64,000 nt of DNA from Blastomyces gilchristii SLH14081 (GCF_000003855.2 NW_003101679.1:2517379-2581378), one strand, 5' to 3'. Shown: positions 1 through 11,219, counted from the first letter of the stretch. Notes: generated by a model not told the origin, from the letters alone. Numbers and translations are program-made.

Positions 1-663
1 GCAACTTCTTCAATCACTTTCAAATTCTCTTTGATAGTTTTTGAGCTGTAGACTAGATCAATATCATTCACATAACTTGAAGATTGCACTATTCTCATAT
101 TTCTATTTTTGAATAGATATGCAGTGTATATTGCAAATAAAATGAATGAGATTGAAGATTCTTGCAGTACTTGTATTTTTATCACAGTCTTGTCTTATTT
201 TATTTCATCAAAGAAAAGTTGTATAATTCTTTTAGATATAAAACAGTCAACTCATTTTATTAGAGAAAGTGACAGTTTTAACATCTTCAAAATCTGAATT
301 AACTTTGACTTTGAAACATGATCAAATGCTTCATTTATATCAATAAAAACTGCAGTTGAGACCAGATCTTCATGCTTTGCTATTTGAATATTATAAACAA
401 CTGAGAGAACAGTGTCAATTGCAGAACACTGTTTTCTATCTCTCATTTATTCACTGAATAAAAGAGAATTACTGATAGAGCTTATAAAAGATAGTTGAGT
501 AGCTATTATCTTTTCTAAAACCTTTTCTAGACAGTTCAATAGAGATATTACTCTATATGACTTGGAAATTGAAGTTTTTCTATTAGGCTTTGCAAGAATC
601 ACTTCAGTGGCTTCTCTCCAGCATTCAGAATGATATCCATTTTTCAAGAGATTGAAAAAGAGC
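1..663 (-). mobile_element. LINE fragment, reverse transcriptase part (copy C)
   Basis: Reading the minus strand gives two adjacent pieces of a Tad1-like non-LTR reverse transcriptase: an upstream piece with WREATEVILAKPNRK and SYRVISLLNCLEKVLEK (about 447-647), then a piece with AVFIDINEAFDHVSKSKL (about 252-446), the fingers/palm region before the catalytic box. It is homologous to positions ~2637-3300 of the neighbouring plus-strand LINE but in opposite orientation. It is less decayed than that copy: the Trp of WREA is still TGG and fewer stops interrupt it. It runs off the left edge. Its 5' end (663) abuts the 5' end of the plus-strand copy. Family assignment rests on motifs I can read. 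Confidence 0.8.
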
Positions 664-1089
664 AGAGATCACAAAACTAGTGAGTATAAATGTGAAACAT
701 GTGCAAAAAGAGATGAAATATGTCAATATACTCTTCTTAAGAGCTCTAATTGCAAAGAAAAACATGCATCTAGCTCAAAAGAATGTATGTTTACTTCAAG
801 AACTCAAAAGAGCTGAAGAAAAGATGAAGCTCAAAGTCAATCTAGAACTGAAGAGAAGAGTCAAGCCAGTAAATCTACAACTGTAAGCTTAAAAAGAAGA
901 AACTCTCAACTATCTAAATCTTCAAACTTCAATTCTTCAGCTAAATGTAAACAGAATTTGAATCCTCAAACTTCTGTTAAGATTAGAGAATTGAGAAACA
1001 ACTCTGATGATAAACTAGATATAATATAAGCAGTTGAGATTTCTACTTTTCAAAATAGTTATAATCTACTATCTGATGATAGTGATTAG
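664..1089 (+). pseudogene. LINE ORF1 3' end, zinc-finger region (remnant)
   Basis: The end of the gag-like ORF1. The frame that encodes HKTSEYKCETCAKRDE and, after RIP changes, a second CX2C-type cluster (SSNCKEKH) matches the homologous zinc-knuckle region of the copy at 36192-36480, which shows three consecutive Cys/His clusters. The shared TAG at 1087-1089 (also present at 36747-36749) is probably the true ORF1 stop because it is conserved between copies. ORF1 proteins of this kind bind LINE RNA; that role is from family knowledge. Truncated at its 5' end, non-functional. Confidence 0.7.
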
Positions 1090-4000
1090 ATTCTACTCTA
1101 TCTCTACTCTCTTCTAGTATGAATATACAACAAAAACAATAAAAACAGTTTAAAAACTCTTCAAAAATCACATTTATTTAAAGTAATATGAATAGAAACT
1201 CAAATTGTATTTATTCTTATCTTCAAATTGCATTTGAATAAAAAGTTGATTTTGTACTGCTTCAGGAACTGAATTTTAATGCTAAGTAATAATACATTAT
1301 TTCTCATTCAAGCTACTACTGCTTTCTATCTCAAAACTCTGAGATAAAGTCAAGAGTAGTAATCTATGAAAGAAAGAGATCAAGATATCAATTTAATCTA
1401 AGATTTAATATCATGTCTGACCCTGATATTCTGATGAGTGATATTATAGATAAAGAGAATGAATTTAATACTATACAGCTCATAAATATCTATAATAAAA
1501 AGTCATTGAAGAAAAATAACAATATCTGAACAATTGATACAGAATTTCTGAACATAACTTCATTAAGAAACTCTATAATTGCAGAAGATTTCAATGCACA
1601 TCATCTCTGATGAAATTCAGAATTCAAGAGAGCAGTAAGAGCTGATAATCTGATTGAATAAATCTTTGAGCATTTAATAGATTTAGTTAATAAGTCTGAT
1701 CAACAAACATTCTTTAGAAAAGATATGAAACAGAAATCTATTATAGATCTAATCTTCATGTCTCAAAATCTAATGAAAAAAAGACTTGTAAACTGATTTA
1801 TTAATTCAAATAAGACATCAGGATCAGATCATGAGATTATTCAATTTGATATTGAACTGAGTGAAAAATAAATGAGTGAAAACCCTCTTCTCTCTAATCA
1901 GTTTAACTTTGAAAAAGCTGATTGAAAAGCAGTTGAAGAAAGTATGAAACTGTTAAAATCTGCATGACAGAGTGAGCTATATTGAAATTCAGATCAAGAT
2001 ATCTCAAATGAAATGCTTGAGAATAGAGTGAAGCTCATTACATGTATTATTCTAATAAGTGTTAAAGATAATATTTCAAAGAGAAAATCTTCTAAGTATT
2101 CAAAACCTTGATGAAATGAGAATATCTCATCTAAAAGAAAAGAATTATCTACTGTCAGAAGACATTGAAAGAATGATATAATATCTGATAAAGAGTTCAA
2201 AGCTATCAGAAATGAATATTTTTCAGACATTAAAAGAGCTCAAACAGACTGCTGGACTAAATTTCTTGAAAAAGTATAAGAAAAGAAAGTTTTTAAAGCT
2301 TTTAACTATACTAAAACAAGAAGTGTAGCAAAACTTCCAGTCTTAGAATATGAGTTTCAGAATGAATCATATACAGCAAACTCATTTGAGAAAAAATATC
2401 AATCTTTTATGAGAATTCTCTTTCAAAACTCATCAGATTCAGATTCAGAGAAAGAGAATATATTACTTCTCAACTACATTGATGAAAATGACTAAGAATG
2501 GCCTGATCTTACATAAGATGAATTAGAGTCAGCTATCTTCTCAAGTTCTGTTAAAACTGCTGCAGAGCCTGATTCAATTAATCACTTAATTATTCAAAAT
2601 ACATATTCCTACTTAAAGAATGAATATTTTGTGCTCTTTTTCAATCTCTTGAAAAATGAATATCATTCTGAATACTGAAGAGAAGCTACTGAAGTGATTC
2701 TTACAAAGTCTATTAGAAAAACTTCAATTTCTAAGTTATATAGAGTAATATCTCTATTAAACTGTCTGAGAAAGGTTTTGAAAAAGATAATAGCTACTTA
2801 ACTATCTTTTATAAGCTCTAATAATAACTCTCTTTTATTCAGTGAATAAATGAAAGAGAGAAAACAATGTTCTATAATTGACACTATTCTCTCAGTTATT
2901 TATAATATTTAAATAACAAAGTATGAAGATCTGATCTCAACTGCAGTTTTTATTAATATAAAAGAAGCATTTGATTATATTTCAAAGTCAAAGTTAATTC
3001 AGACTTTGAAGATGTTAAAACTATCACTTTCTTTAATAAAATGAGTTAAGAGTTTTATATCTAAAAGAATCATACAACTTTTCTTTGATAAAAGAAAATA
3101 AGACAAGACTGAGATAAAAATAGAAGTACTGTAAGAATCTTCAATCTCACTCATTTTATTTGTAATATACACTGTATATCTATTCAAAGATAGAAATATG
3201 AAAATAGTGTGATCTCTGAGTTATATAGATGATATTGATCTAGTCTACAGCTCAAAAACTATCAAAGAGAATTTAAAAGTGATTGAAAAACCTGTAAAGA
3301 AAACCTTTGTCAGAGTAGATATCAATTAAATTCAATTTAATATAAATAAAACTGAGTGAATTCATTTCTTTTCTAGATTCAATGAGAAAGAACTATGTCT
3401 AACCCTTTTAAATAGAGAGATTAAACCCAGTTTAAATGTCAAATGGTTAGAAGTATGGTTAAACTCCAAGTTGAATTTTAAATATTATATTTAATAAAGA
3501 ACTGTCAAGACAGAAAGACTATGAAATAACATTATCAGACTATTAAATATAGAGAGAGATCTATTCTTTCAGGCTATGAAACAGTTATATATAGCCTGTA
3601 TTATCTCAGTAGCTGATTATGAAGTTTAACTTTGATGAAATAATCAAGAAAATTTCACTGAACTCTTTCAAAGTCTATAAAACAGAGCTTTGAGAAGGAT
3701 TCTGAGAGCATTCAAATCATCTTCTATTAAAGCAATGAAAATTGAAGCTTCAATTCCTTCTTCTGCTATTAGATTTGAAAAGACCTGTATGAACTATACT
3801 CTGAGAGTAATAAAGATGAGCTTAAATTATATAATCAGAGAAAGAGTCTCTTCTTCATTTTCATCAATTAACTCTGGAAATGAACTGAATTGAAATAGAT
3901 TTCTTGATTGAAATGAAAATAATTCTTCAAAGAAAGTGTCCTCTCAACTGTACAGAATATACTTACTGATTAAAAATCAATTTTCTTCTTTAAATGTTGA

Positions 4001-4500
4001 AAAAGTTGATCATGAGAAGTTATCTTTATGAAGAGAAAAGCTTGAATCTCTTATAGACTTATAAATAAGTGAACTATCTAAAGAGAAAGAATATGAACAG
4101 AATTTGAAGAGAATTTCTACAATCAATATCAAAGACTCTATTCTGATTTATTCAGATGACTCAAAAAATGAGAATTTGAATAGATCAGATGCAGACATTG
4201 CTTATACTGAAGATAATATTAATTTTATCTCAGATTTCTGAAGTCTAGACTGTGAATCTGAAGTCTTTAATACTGAACTATTTGCAATAATGAAAGCTTT
4301 CAAACTTATTAAAATAAAATCTCATAAAAGAGAAAATAGTTTGAAAGAGATATGAGTATTCTCTGATAGTCAAGCTGCTTTAAAAAGACTTAGAAATAGT
4401 CAGATTTATAATGATTAAATGAATCTTGAACTGATCTTAAACTTCATTTTAAAAATTCAAAAGAGAAGAATATCAAAGCAGATAATTCATCTACACTGAG

Positions 4501-5008
4501 TTAGACTGGCCGCCGGGACCATGAATTTCACGTTTGGTCCCATTTGGTCTGGTCCCATACATTTCTTGGCGTGAATCCCGCTGGGACTGGCTATCAAAAA
4601 AACATGTAAAGTGACTATATATCAGATCTTAAAATGGAACCATGACTTCAAAAAAATGAGAAAGTGGTCCCATTTGGTCCCATTTAGTCCCATTCTTGGC
4701 ATAAAGTTACTATTTTTAGACATTTTAAGGTTTTTTTTAGACTATTTTTAATTTTTTAAAAAGTAACGCTTTTTGATAACACTCAAATGAGATTTAAAGT
4801 CATTTAAAGCAATAAAAATAATTTAAATTGAGAAGTGGAAATCATGGTCCCATTTGGAAAATGTGACAAGAGTAGACAGTAAGTCCCACTGGGACAGTAT
4901 GGGACTACTATCTAATGTTAAAACCGTGTAATGGGATCAGTCGAATTGGTAATGGAACTATCAAAAAATCTGGTCCTGGTCCCAGACACGGTCACACGGT
5001 CAGTCTAA
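4501..5008. mobile_element. MITE with TTAGACTG terminal inverted repeats (copy 1)
   Basis: A ~508-bp block interrupts the LINE RNase H region; the uninterrupted homologue is at about 40140-40170. It begins TTAGACTGGCCG and ends with CAGTCTAA, giving imperfect terminal inverted repeats (TTAGACTGGCCG versus TTAGACTGACCG). Flanks read ACTGAG (4495-4500) and ACTAAG (5009-5014), consistent with a 6-7 bp target-site duplication with one RIP-type change. The motif TGGTCCCATTTGGT recurs near both ends, like subterminal transposase-binding repeats. No ORF. GC-richer than its host, so inserted after or shielded from most RIP. A second, decayed copy lies at 42268-42773. Superfamily not assigned. Confidence 0.85.
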
Positions 5009-5180
5009 ACTAAGTTCCTGCTCATATGAATATTAATGACAATGAATTGACTGATTCAGCTGTAAAAAAAGGTTCAGAATTAAGTAGATCTATTCAAAAA
5101 ATTATGTCCTGGTCTTTTATAAAGAGAAACATCGTCAAAACGTAGCAACAAAGGAAACAGCTCCGCTGCCAGCAGCGCAT

Positions 5181-5280
5181 NNNNNNNNNNNNNNNNNNNN
5201 NNNNNNNNNNNNNNNNNNNNNNNNNNNNNNNNNNNNNNNNNNNNNNNNNNNNNNNNNNNNNNNNNNNNNNNNNNNNNNNN
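5181..5280. other. Assembly gap (100 N)
   Basis: Exactly 100 unknown bases, the usual placeholder for a gap of unknown size. Just before it (about 5127-5180) the LINE sequence is replaced by a base-balanced stretch (CGTCAAAACGTAGCAACAAA and onward) that does not match the other LINE copy, so an unresolved insertion may lie in the gap. Confidence 0.99.
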
Positions 5281-5848
5281 CAAAGATTGATAATCAGATT
5301 TAATTCAATAGAATGCTCATTCTGCAATGCAAATGAGAATTCTGAGTATATTGTAATGCACTGTGTATTATACAATAGTCTCAGAGTCAGATTGAAAGAG
5401 AAGTATGATCTAAATCAATTCAATATGAGATTCTTATTCTCAACTAAGACAGGAATTAAATACTTAATAGACTTTCTATCAAAAACTCAGACAGTTACAA
5501 GAAAATGACTGAATTCAGAAATATCTGAATATGAAGAGAAGGAAATTGATCAGATATAGTCTGTTAAAAAAGCTATATACTATCTTTTAATAATTTGTTT
5601 CATTACAGTCTCTCTTTATTTTACTTTACTTTTTTCTTTCTATTCTTTTCAATCTATCTATTTAATGTGTCTATCTTTAAGACTGTGTTCTCTTTTCTTT
5701 TATCATGTTAAATGGTTTTAAAATATCAGAAAATGTTAAAATACTGCAATTTATAAACAGGTTTTGTATTCTGGGCTGGAATTTTCTGATTTTGCATATC
5801 TGAAATTGATGAATGTATAATAGTTAACTTTATAGATATAGGAAAAAC

Positions 5849-5871
5849 CCTGAGAACTTTTAGTTCTCAGG
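5849..5871 (+). other. Perfect 10-bp hairpin near LINE 3' end
   Basis: CCTGAGAACT, loop TTT, AGTTCTCAGG, about 42 bp before the (AAT)n tail. The homologous copy has the same stem at 41024-41046 with loop AAA and one G-to-A change at the last stem base. A conserved 3' stem-loop is a plausible recognition site for the LINE reverse transcriptase; that role is inference. Confidence 0.7.
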
Positions 5872-5912
5872 TAGATGTCATAGTCTCTGACTGCATATAT
5901 CTATAATTGAAG

Positions 5913-5936
5913 AATAATAATAATAATAATAATAAT
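5913..5936 (+). repeat. (AAT)n 3' tail of LINE copy A
   Basis: Eight AAT units that end the LINE. The same simple repeat ends LINE copy B (41088-41100) and the SINE (41764-41796), so it is the shared 3' terminus rather than a random microsatellite. Confidence 0.85.
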
Positions 5937-8320
5937 CCTTCTGTATATTCTTTATCTTGATTTTCTTCACTTCTGAGTTCTGTATGACATACAGAATACT
6001 TTCAGATGAGATCTTACAAATCATTCTCTTTACTTATTAATGTATAAGCAGATTTAACTCTTCTACATCAGAGATGTGAAATGTTCTTCTCATATCAGTT
6101 AATAGAATTGTATGAACTGTTTTCTTCCTATCAGTTAATTATATATAGCATGTACATCATTGAATCTGCAGATTGAATCTTTAAAATTAATTAAGTCTAA
6201 TAATAAGATTATATTTCATATTCTGCAGCTCTCATGCTCAAATATAGTAAGATTATTCTTCAAAGTGTAAGAAAACTTTTACTCTTACAGATGATACTAA
6301 ATATTAGATATTAGACAATCTTATACATTGAGAATTCTTCTCTCAGTGAATCTCTTTCAGTCTTTAAATTATATAATTATCAATATATTGTGTAGAAGCT
6401 TCTGTATCTGCTAACACTTTTATAGTCATCTCTTAATTCTTACTCAAGTGCTCTTTATACATTAACATTTCAGGCTTCAAGACATTGAGATGAGTGTCTG
6501 CTTCATTCTCACTCACATCTCAGTCAGAAGCCTGCTTTCTCTTGATATTTACAGAATTCAGAGAGTCATCTAACACAGGCATCTCTTTCACTTTGATGAC
6601 TTCTTATAGAATATTAGTCAGTGTCTCTAAGCTCACTAATTTTACTAGTTTTTTAACTCTCTTATTTCTCTTAACTGTGTATACTGTGTACAATCTTTTA
6701 CATCATAATTTTAATATCTACAGTTGAAGCAAGCTCAATACTCATAATATCAAGATTTTCACTCAGAGAATCTCTTTTTTAGAGGATTCAGTGCTTTAGC
6801 AATAATATTCAGATCTAGATTCATCACATTCAGATATATAGCTTATGTCATAGAAGTCTGATTACTCATTCTCTGTTAAAATATACTTAATTACAGTATT
6901 TTCTGTTATAATTGACTTATTTGTTTCTGTATAATAAGAATATTATATACTTTCTTCACTATATCTGATTATAAGATTAAGCATTTTCATTTCACTCTTA
7001 ACTTAAGTGTAAGATCATGAATGAAGATTTGTAAATAGAAAGATGTTGAAAGCTCTTCATTCAATACAAGATAGTGTAAGATGAAGTGTGTGAAGTATAA
7101 TATAAGATTACTCACTTGTCTATACTCAGTGAAGTGTTTATAATACTTATCTTATATATTCTCTTTCTCAAAGTTGTATAAGATTCATTTGAAAAACTCA
7201 TTTCATATTTATAAGAATGAATATCATTCTGAGTCTATGAGATTTATTTCTTTATCAGTTATTTATAATGACTTCACTTTTCTGTATAGAAATATAACAG
7301 ATCTTAAGACTTGTTGAAATTCTGTTAACTGTCTGTCTGTAAGTTCATATTCAGTCTGATAATATGATTACATCTGACTTAGTCAGCTGATTGCAGCATT
7401 ATTTTTTCAGTTATTATTAAAGCTTAATAGTTTCAGCAGATCTTCTGACTTGATGTATTTCATATTCAGATTCTCATTCTGTGCAGCAGTCTCTGATGAT
7501 GTGTATACTTCTGAAGAGATTGTGAATGATCATGATGAAATCTTCAGATTTAGTGTGATTATCTGTCTGTATAAATGTTCAATCTCCTGTTGCAGGTCTA
7601 TGACCTGGTTTTTCCTATTCTTATTAATAATGATAATTACATCAGTGAAGCTCTTCATAGTGAATGCTTAATTCATGATAAATATCAATTATTGCTTAGC
7701 TTTCATCTCAGTCTGTTACCATGTATACAAGACCTCAATCTTGTTTAGAATTCTTGTATATATATGAAGTTTCACTTTCAGTTCAGTGATCTCAGCTGCT
7801 TTTCTTACTGCTTTTAGTAAATTCTCTGAAAGATTCTGTATATCTTTCAGTTCAGATAGCAGAGAAGAGTGTTTATATTAACTAGTCAAGATATTCATTT
7901 CAGTGATTTCTTGTTGATTATATAATGTCTATTATTACATCATTATATTGTTATATTGTTATATAATTATATTGTTATATGATATCTGATTTCTGTTTTC
8001 TATTATCATTGTATAACTTCAGTGATAATCATCCTTCTTTTATTCTTCTAAGTAGAGAGTGATCTTCTTTGAATCTAGTTCACTGCTTGTATTCTCTTTC
8101 TCAGATCTCATTTATTTATATATGTGATATTTGTCTGAGTGTGAAGTTTTCTCTCAACAAGAAGAGCAGTATTAATTGAACACTCTTCTACTCATCACTT
8201 CTTTATATGCTATCTTTTGAGATGTTTTAGAACCACACTGATATAATAACTATAAATCACTTTATAGATGAAATTATCACACTCTGAAGAAGTCTGTGCT
8301 TCTCACCAGTTTTTAGACAT
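5937..8320 (-). pseudogene. Gypsy-3 gag-protease remnant
   Basis: On the minus strand, gag appears to start at ATG 8320 (MSKN, then Trp codons read as TGG TGA). Near 6688-6733 a zinc knuckle reads CFNCRY-stop-NYDVKDC, i.e. CX2CX4HX4C with His mutated to Tyr. Near 6394-6412 the protease motif reads ADTEAS, a G-to-A version of the retropepsin D-T-G-A-S active site. The pol remainder is missing because LINE copy A adjoins at 5936. Dense in-frame stops are of RIP type. The zinc-knuckle sequence differs from those of Gypsy-1 and Gypsy-2, so I treat it as a third family; the family label Gypsy rests on gag-knuckle-protease order only. Confidence 0.6.
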
Positions 8321-8355
8321 GCTATCAGATGTGATTCAAAGGTTGCTTGAGTCAG

Positions 8356-8480
8356 TGTATGATTACAGGCGTACACCGGCTTCTTATATACATTATCTAA
8401 ATTAATTAGTGGCCGCTAGAGCCTCTTTACATTTGTAAGCATGTTCAGAAGCAGCGGCGTTATTATCCGGCGGTCGTACA
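8356..8480 (-). repeat. Putative 5' LTR of Gypsy-3 (~125 bp)
   Basis: Bounded by TGTA...TACA ends. It contains a TATA-like TATATAAGAAG on the minus strand and precedes the gag ATG at 8320. It is base-richer than its surroundings (GGCGTACACCGG, GCGGCGTTATTATCCGGCGG), and homology to the Gypsy-2 gag of copy B stops exactly at its right edge (8480/8481). No second LTR copy is in the window, so the boundaries are inferred. Confidence 0.5.
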
Positions 8481-9762
8481 TTCTTTCAAATCACATGCAG
8501 AAGTCTTCATAAGTCTGATCTTCATCTACACTTATAAGAATCTATAGAAGTTCAAAAGTTAGTGTCTTCTTAAGTGTGCTAATCTTCATTCAATTCTCTC
8601 AAGATTGATTACCTGCTTCTAGAATCTTGATATCAAAGTCAGAAATAAATGTAGTAAGAGAAGTATTTCTCTGTTAAGCACTCTTTAATCAATCTAATGC
8701 TTTCTACTGTGTAGCAGTATCTCTGAACAGAATATCAAGATATCTGATAATGTTATCAGACATATATAATGCTAATTTGCATGTCTTCATTCATGAATAA
8801 AACTTCTGTGTTATGTGATCTTTCAATCAATCATTGATATATCAATCTTGATTAGTTAATGAACTGATAACATCTTCATCTACACTTAGTTTCATAAGCA
8901 TTTCCAATCTTTATAATGAATAGAGAGTGAGATCAGAAGTATTGAAATATATAAAAGTGTCTAGATATTTCTTCAGTACTTGTATCATATTTGTATCTGA
9001 TTCAGTCAGTGTTGAAATTGCTTATACAGAAGTTTCTAGTTGAGATAATCATTGAATTTCCTCATATTAGTATTATTAAGTTACACGCATATCAGCTATC
9101 TATTGCTGAGATAATTTCAATATTACTCAGAGTTACTGTGATACTGTATCTATACTCACATTCAAGAGTTCTCCTGTATTATTAGTAGACATATTATTTA
9201 TCAAATGTGTAATATCTATGCTATCAGAAGAAGTGTAATTGTATGAATATTCTATATATCTAAAATATTAGAACTCTCAGGTCTTTCACTGACATTCTCT
9301 TATAAGATCTTATTTTCTTCATAAGATCTTTATTGCAGAGTCAGAGTGACTGATAAGTAAGCTTCTATCTAGAGACTCAGTGTTTGCTTATTTGATTGTT
9401 TATTTCTCTATTTGTTATATATTATTATATGTTCAGATATCTTCTCAATGAGTAATCATTTCTAATATGAAGATAATCAACATTTTTCAAGTGTAAGAGA
9501 TCTATACTGAATAGATCAGTATGATCTTTATAGGTCTTATAATACAAAAGTGAAAAATATTAGAAAAGAAAAACAAAAGAGAAAGTGCAAGAAGCAGTGA
9601 TTGAAGCAGATATTTATATATGTATAAGATAGAACTTTGAGATGAAAGAATAGAAACTCTGTGAGTTCTTTGACTGAGAATTGATAACTGAGAATCGGAG
9701 CTTTCAGCAGGAATCTATGAAGTGTAATAAAATAGTCTATCAATTGGGCGTAGCCCGCTACA
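8481..9762 (-). mobile_element. Gypsy-2 copy A, 5' LTR and gag N-terminal part
   Basis: About 1.0 kb of 5' leader and gag on the minus strand, colinear with 52470-53400 of Gypsy-2 copy B, followed by the LTR. The gag frame is full of RIP-type stops. The element is broken at 8480 by the presumed Gypsy-3 insertion, and its 3' part is not in the window. In copy B the same region belongs to a Ty3-type gag with a recognisable core and a CX2CX4HX4C knuckle, which supports the assignment. Confidence 0.75.
9492..9762 (-). repeat. LTR of Gypsy-2 copy A
   Basis: Starts TGTAAGAGATC and ends GCCCGCTACA. It aligns over its length with the two LTRs at 48108-48383 and 58638-58914 but is much more AT-shifted (GGCGTACGCGGTGG-type segments are lost). 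It is the 5' LTR for the minus-strand element. Confidence 0.8.
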
Positions 9763-10748
9763 TCAGTACTCAATAAGTGTGAAATAAATGTATAAAATTA
9801 TCAGTTTCTGATGTTTTAAAAAAGTACTAATTTAACATTTTGAAAAAGTTTTAAATCTGCTATTTCTCTATTATCTTTTAACACTGTGTATTAACTAGTT
9901 TTAATTTAATGAAAATGCTTCAGATAATACAGTTGTATATATTAACTAAACTATTCAATTTCACAGTATTTTTGACATTTTTCTTAAATTAAAACATTGT
10001 TTTATAAGAATGATTATCTGAATTATCAAAATTATACTTTAACTTTTTACTAAGATTGAAATCTCATGTGAGTGTATACACTGTAAAAGTGATAAAAGTA
10101 TTATTATTAATATTTTGAAGTTAATTAACAGTGTCTTTATATTAACAGAGTTTTTTTAATTATAATTTAATCTTTAAACTTTTCTATTTTCTTATTAAGG
10201 CTTTATATCTCTTTCTATTATATTTTAAATATTATTGTAAAATGTTGCATTTGCTGATTAAATATAACTTTATCTGAAAGAAAAACATCTTAGTATTTAG
10301 CTTTTTTATCATAATATAAACTAGCTTTGTCAAACTGTTAAATAAATTAAGTAAATTGAAAGATTAACCTGACTATATCAGAAGCTGTATTCAAATCAGC
10401 TTTGTATTAAAAGAGTGTTTTAAAAAAATATAATTTAGTAATAAAGCCTTTAAATACTTCAGAAAAATATTCACTACTAAAGCTTGAGTATGAAGAATTA
10501 TTATTAATAGTAACTAACTTAGTGAATAGAATATAAAATTATAAACAGATATAAAAGCAAGATTATAATAAATTTATTATATTGAATATTATACAGAGTA
10601 CTTGTTTTCTTTTATTAAATTCTTATTACTATAAGCTTTAATCAGATGTTTTCTTTTTTACTTTTTTACAATATAATATATTTTCTGCAAGCTTGTTCTA
10701 AGTAAGAGATAGTATTATTAATTATTAAACTCTCAAATATATCAGTAT
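9763..10748. other. AT-rich stretch without recognisable gene
   Basis: About 1 kb of very AT-rich sequence with no frame, LTR or terminal repeat I can recognise. Probably old, fully decayed repeat DNA. Confidence 0.6.
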
Positions 10749-10969
10749 AAATAAAATAAGATGATTTTAACATCTGATAGACTTATTTAAATGAAAGAGT
10801 AGTTAAAATAATGATTATATTCATAAGAAATCCTGAATTGACTGTGTTTGTGCACAAAGCAGGCCTTATAACCTGTGGAAGGTGTAAAGCTTGCTTGATT
10901 GAAAAGGTTACTAGCTTGTGAGAAGTTATATGGTGGAAGGATTAATAAGCCAGAACATGTGACCTGACA
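10749..10969 (+). repeat. Left arm of inverted repeat flanking the gene island
   Basis: From AATAAAATAAGATGATTTTA to GGACATGTGACCTGACA-like sequence, this block is the inverted copy of 17657-17890. Both contain GGTGTAAAGCTTGCTTGA and GGTGGAAGGATTAATAAGCC. The left arm carries more A/T changes. It lies exactly at the transition from the AT-rich block to the base-balanced island. Confidence 0.85.
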
Positions 10970-11019
10970 TAATATTCATATGTATTTTCACTCTATACAT
11001 GGCGTCAAATAGTTCTTCC

Positions 11020-11067
11020 ATCTATCTATCCATTCATTCATTCATCAACCAATCAATCGATCAATGC
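11020..11067 (+). repeat. Tetranucleotide-rich microsatellite
   Basis: Degenerate tandem CTAT, ATTC and AATC units just inside the left inverted-repeat arm. Simple sequence, no gene. Confidence 0.6.
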
Positions 11068-11175
11068 TCTTCTCCCACATTTATACTCCTAACTAAAATG
11101 ACTATCAGTGATGGATAGGATAGATGGGACATAGGGAGATAGTGACTTTAAACGCAGCGTGGCGCATCATATAAA

Positions 11176-11219
11176 GGTTAGGGGTTGGGGTGTTAGGGGT
11201 AATGGGTAATGGGTAAGGG
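11176..11219 (+). other. Telomere-like G-rich tract, potential G-quadruplex
   Basis: Six G-runs of three to four in 44 bases, separated by TT, TGTTA, TAAT, TAAT and TAA. A second tract, AGGGTAGGGTAGGGTA, lies at 11359-11374. They resemble degenerate TTAGGG/TAGGG repeats and fit a G4-forming pattern. They sit downstream of the 3' end of the minus-strand gene at 11703, where the transcript would be C-rich. Confidence 0.6.

Larger units (their letters stand above)
1119..5559 (+). pseudogene. LINE ORF2 (endonuclease-RT-RNase H), RIP-degraded
   Basis: Starts at ATG 1119, 30 bp after the ORF1 stop. Domains in order: an AP-like endonuclease (about 1200-1860; VDFVLLQE, later IIAEDFNAHH followed by TGA-TGA where family members have WW, and SGSDHEII), reverse transcriptase (about 2640-3330), a conserved region after RT (3690-3893), RNase H (about 4139-4500; IYSDDSKNE, FSDSQAALKRL) and, after the MITE and the gap, a C-terminal CX2C...H...C motif (5290-5380, IECSFCNANENSEYI). 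From 1119 to 3893 the frame is preserved, so decay there is mostly nonsense and missense transitions. Likely stop TAG 5557-5559. This enzyme would nick the target and copy the LINE RNA; here it is dead. Confidence 0.85.
664..5936 (+). mobile_element. Tad1-like LINE, 5'-truncated (copy A)
   Basis: A non-LTR retrotransposon on the plus strand, starting abruptly inside the ORF1 zinc-finger region and running through ORF2 (endonuclease, RT, RNase H, C-terminal Cys/His motif) and a ~350-bp 3' UTR to an (AAT)n tail at 5913-5936. It is colinear with the longer copy at about 34.6-41.1 kb, which supplies the missing 5' part. It is interrupted by a MITE at 4501-5008 and an assembly gap at 5181-5280. 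Many Trp codons read TGA and Gln codons TAA/TAG, as expected from RIP-like mutation. The 5' truncation is typical of target-primed reverse transcription. Confidence 0.88.

Noticed and set aside
7930..7985. TTATATTGTTATAT repeats resembling an array
   Set aside because: A short AT-rich simple repeat inside decayed gag; no spacer-repeat structure and no reason to call CRISPR in a fungal context.
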